Assembly: GCF_016908295.1 (NCBI RefSeq)
Contig: NZ_JAFBDO010000002.1
Span: 434,001 to 498,000, forward strand
DNA: 64,000 bases
Source: Thalassobacillus pellis
GTDB taxonomy: Bacteria; Bacillota; Bacilli; Bacillales; Halobacillaceae
Direction of reading: 5' to 3'
The first letter of the stretch is position 1, and each line of letters begins with the position of its first letter. The notes beneath the pieces are model-generated. The model made no database searches and was not told where the DNA came from. It saw nothing but the letters and a program-made list of their open reading frames with translations. Made by a program: the position numbers and the translations under genes. This document shows positions 63,757 to 64,000 of this stretch, in pieces.

Positions 63757-64000
63757 TTATTCCTCATCCTCTTCATAAGCTTCCACCATGTCGGCAAAAA
63801 GTCCGTAAACGAAGGCATGGGCATCGAATTCCTGGAGATCGGTCATTTTTTCTCCCAGGCCGACCATTTTCACAGGGATTTCCAACTCATTACGAATAGC
63901 TAGGACGATACCGCCTTTTGCCGTACCATCCAGTTTTGTCAGGACGATACCCGACACATCGGTAGCTTCTGAAAAAGTTTTCGCCTGACTCATCGCATTT
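63757..64000 (-). CDS. ftsY: Signal recognition particle receptor FtsY, C-terminal part
   Basis: Membrane-associated GTPase receptor of SRP. Only the last ~81 codons lie in the window; the gene continues past the right edge (the frame remains open to base 64000). Visible: NAMSQAKTFSEATDVSGIVL with the G4 motif TKLDGTAKGG, the G5-like VGLGEKMTDLQ and the closing FDAHAFVYGLFADMVEAYEE. The ATG inside this stretch is internal, not the start. It heads the ftsY-ylxM-ffh group. Confidence 0.97.
   Translation of the reverse strand, partial: NAMSQAKTFSEATDVSGIVLTKLDGTAKGGIVLAIRNELEIPVKMVGLGEKMTDLQEFDAHAFVYGLFADMVEAYEEDEE

Noticed and set aside
1-64000. CRISPR arrays, prophage, defence systems, transposases, tRNA or rRNA genes
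   Set aside because: None could be seen; the gene order is the conserved Bacillaceae core and the only dispersed DNA is the two repeat types reported.

Overview
The window is a chromosomal segment of a low-to-moderate GC Gram-positive rod of the Bacillaceae. Gene order from ftsY through the flagellar/chemotaxis (fla/che) operon to nusA is the Bacillus subtilis order almost gene for gene. Firmicute-specific features include PolC, CodY, an N-terminal-serine HslV, a CheC/CheD/FliY chemotaxis branch, FlhF/FlhG, SwrB/SwrD and TrmFO. The acidic C-terminus of ribosomal protein S2 and the gene content suggest a halotolerant genus such as Halobacillus or a relative. That genus guess is inference. Every convincing gene lies on the minus strand, so transcription runs from high to low coordinates.

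Layout in the direction of transcription. (1) 64000-56500: protein targeting and ribosome/RNA maturation: ftsY (partial), ylxM, ffh, rpsP, khpA, ylqD, rimM, trmD, rplS with an L19-type leader, a type I signal peptidase, rbgA, rnhB. (2) 56505-54302: ylqG and ylqH, a FliK-like/FlhB-C-like pair behind rnhB, preceded by a good SigD-type promoter. (3) 54145-43507: sucC-sucD, dprA, topA, then trmFO-xerC-hslV-hslU-codY behind a perfect SigA promoter. (4) 43506-42882: a 625-bp gap with two terminators, a GC-rich dispersed repeat, a CodY-box-like site and the promoter of the flagellar operon. (5) 42881-15227: the roughly 27.7-kb fla/che operon, flgB to swrB. It encodes rod, MS-ring, switch, export ATPase, hook, export gate, FlhF/FlhG, CheA/B/W/C/D/Y and SigD. 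It also carries two small genes I do not recognise, flanking sigD. (6) 15068-1: rpsB, tsf, pyrH, frr, uppS, cdsA, dxr, rseP, proS, polC, rimP, nusA (partial): translation factors, UMP supply, isoprenoid and phospholipid synthesis, intramembrane proteolysis and replication.

The fla/che genes make the basal body and hook and the CheA-CheY signalling chain. They end with the sigma factor that switches on late motility genes, and CodY, encoded directly upstream, may couple the operon to nutrient state. The most unusual element is a ~100-nt, three-armed repeat in three copies (7450, 57471, 61277). Each copy has the same orientation and sits directly behind the U-tract of an intrinsic terminator, upstream of proS, rnhB or ylqD. 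No phage, CRISPR array, defence system, insertion sequence with transposase, tRNA or rRNA was seen.
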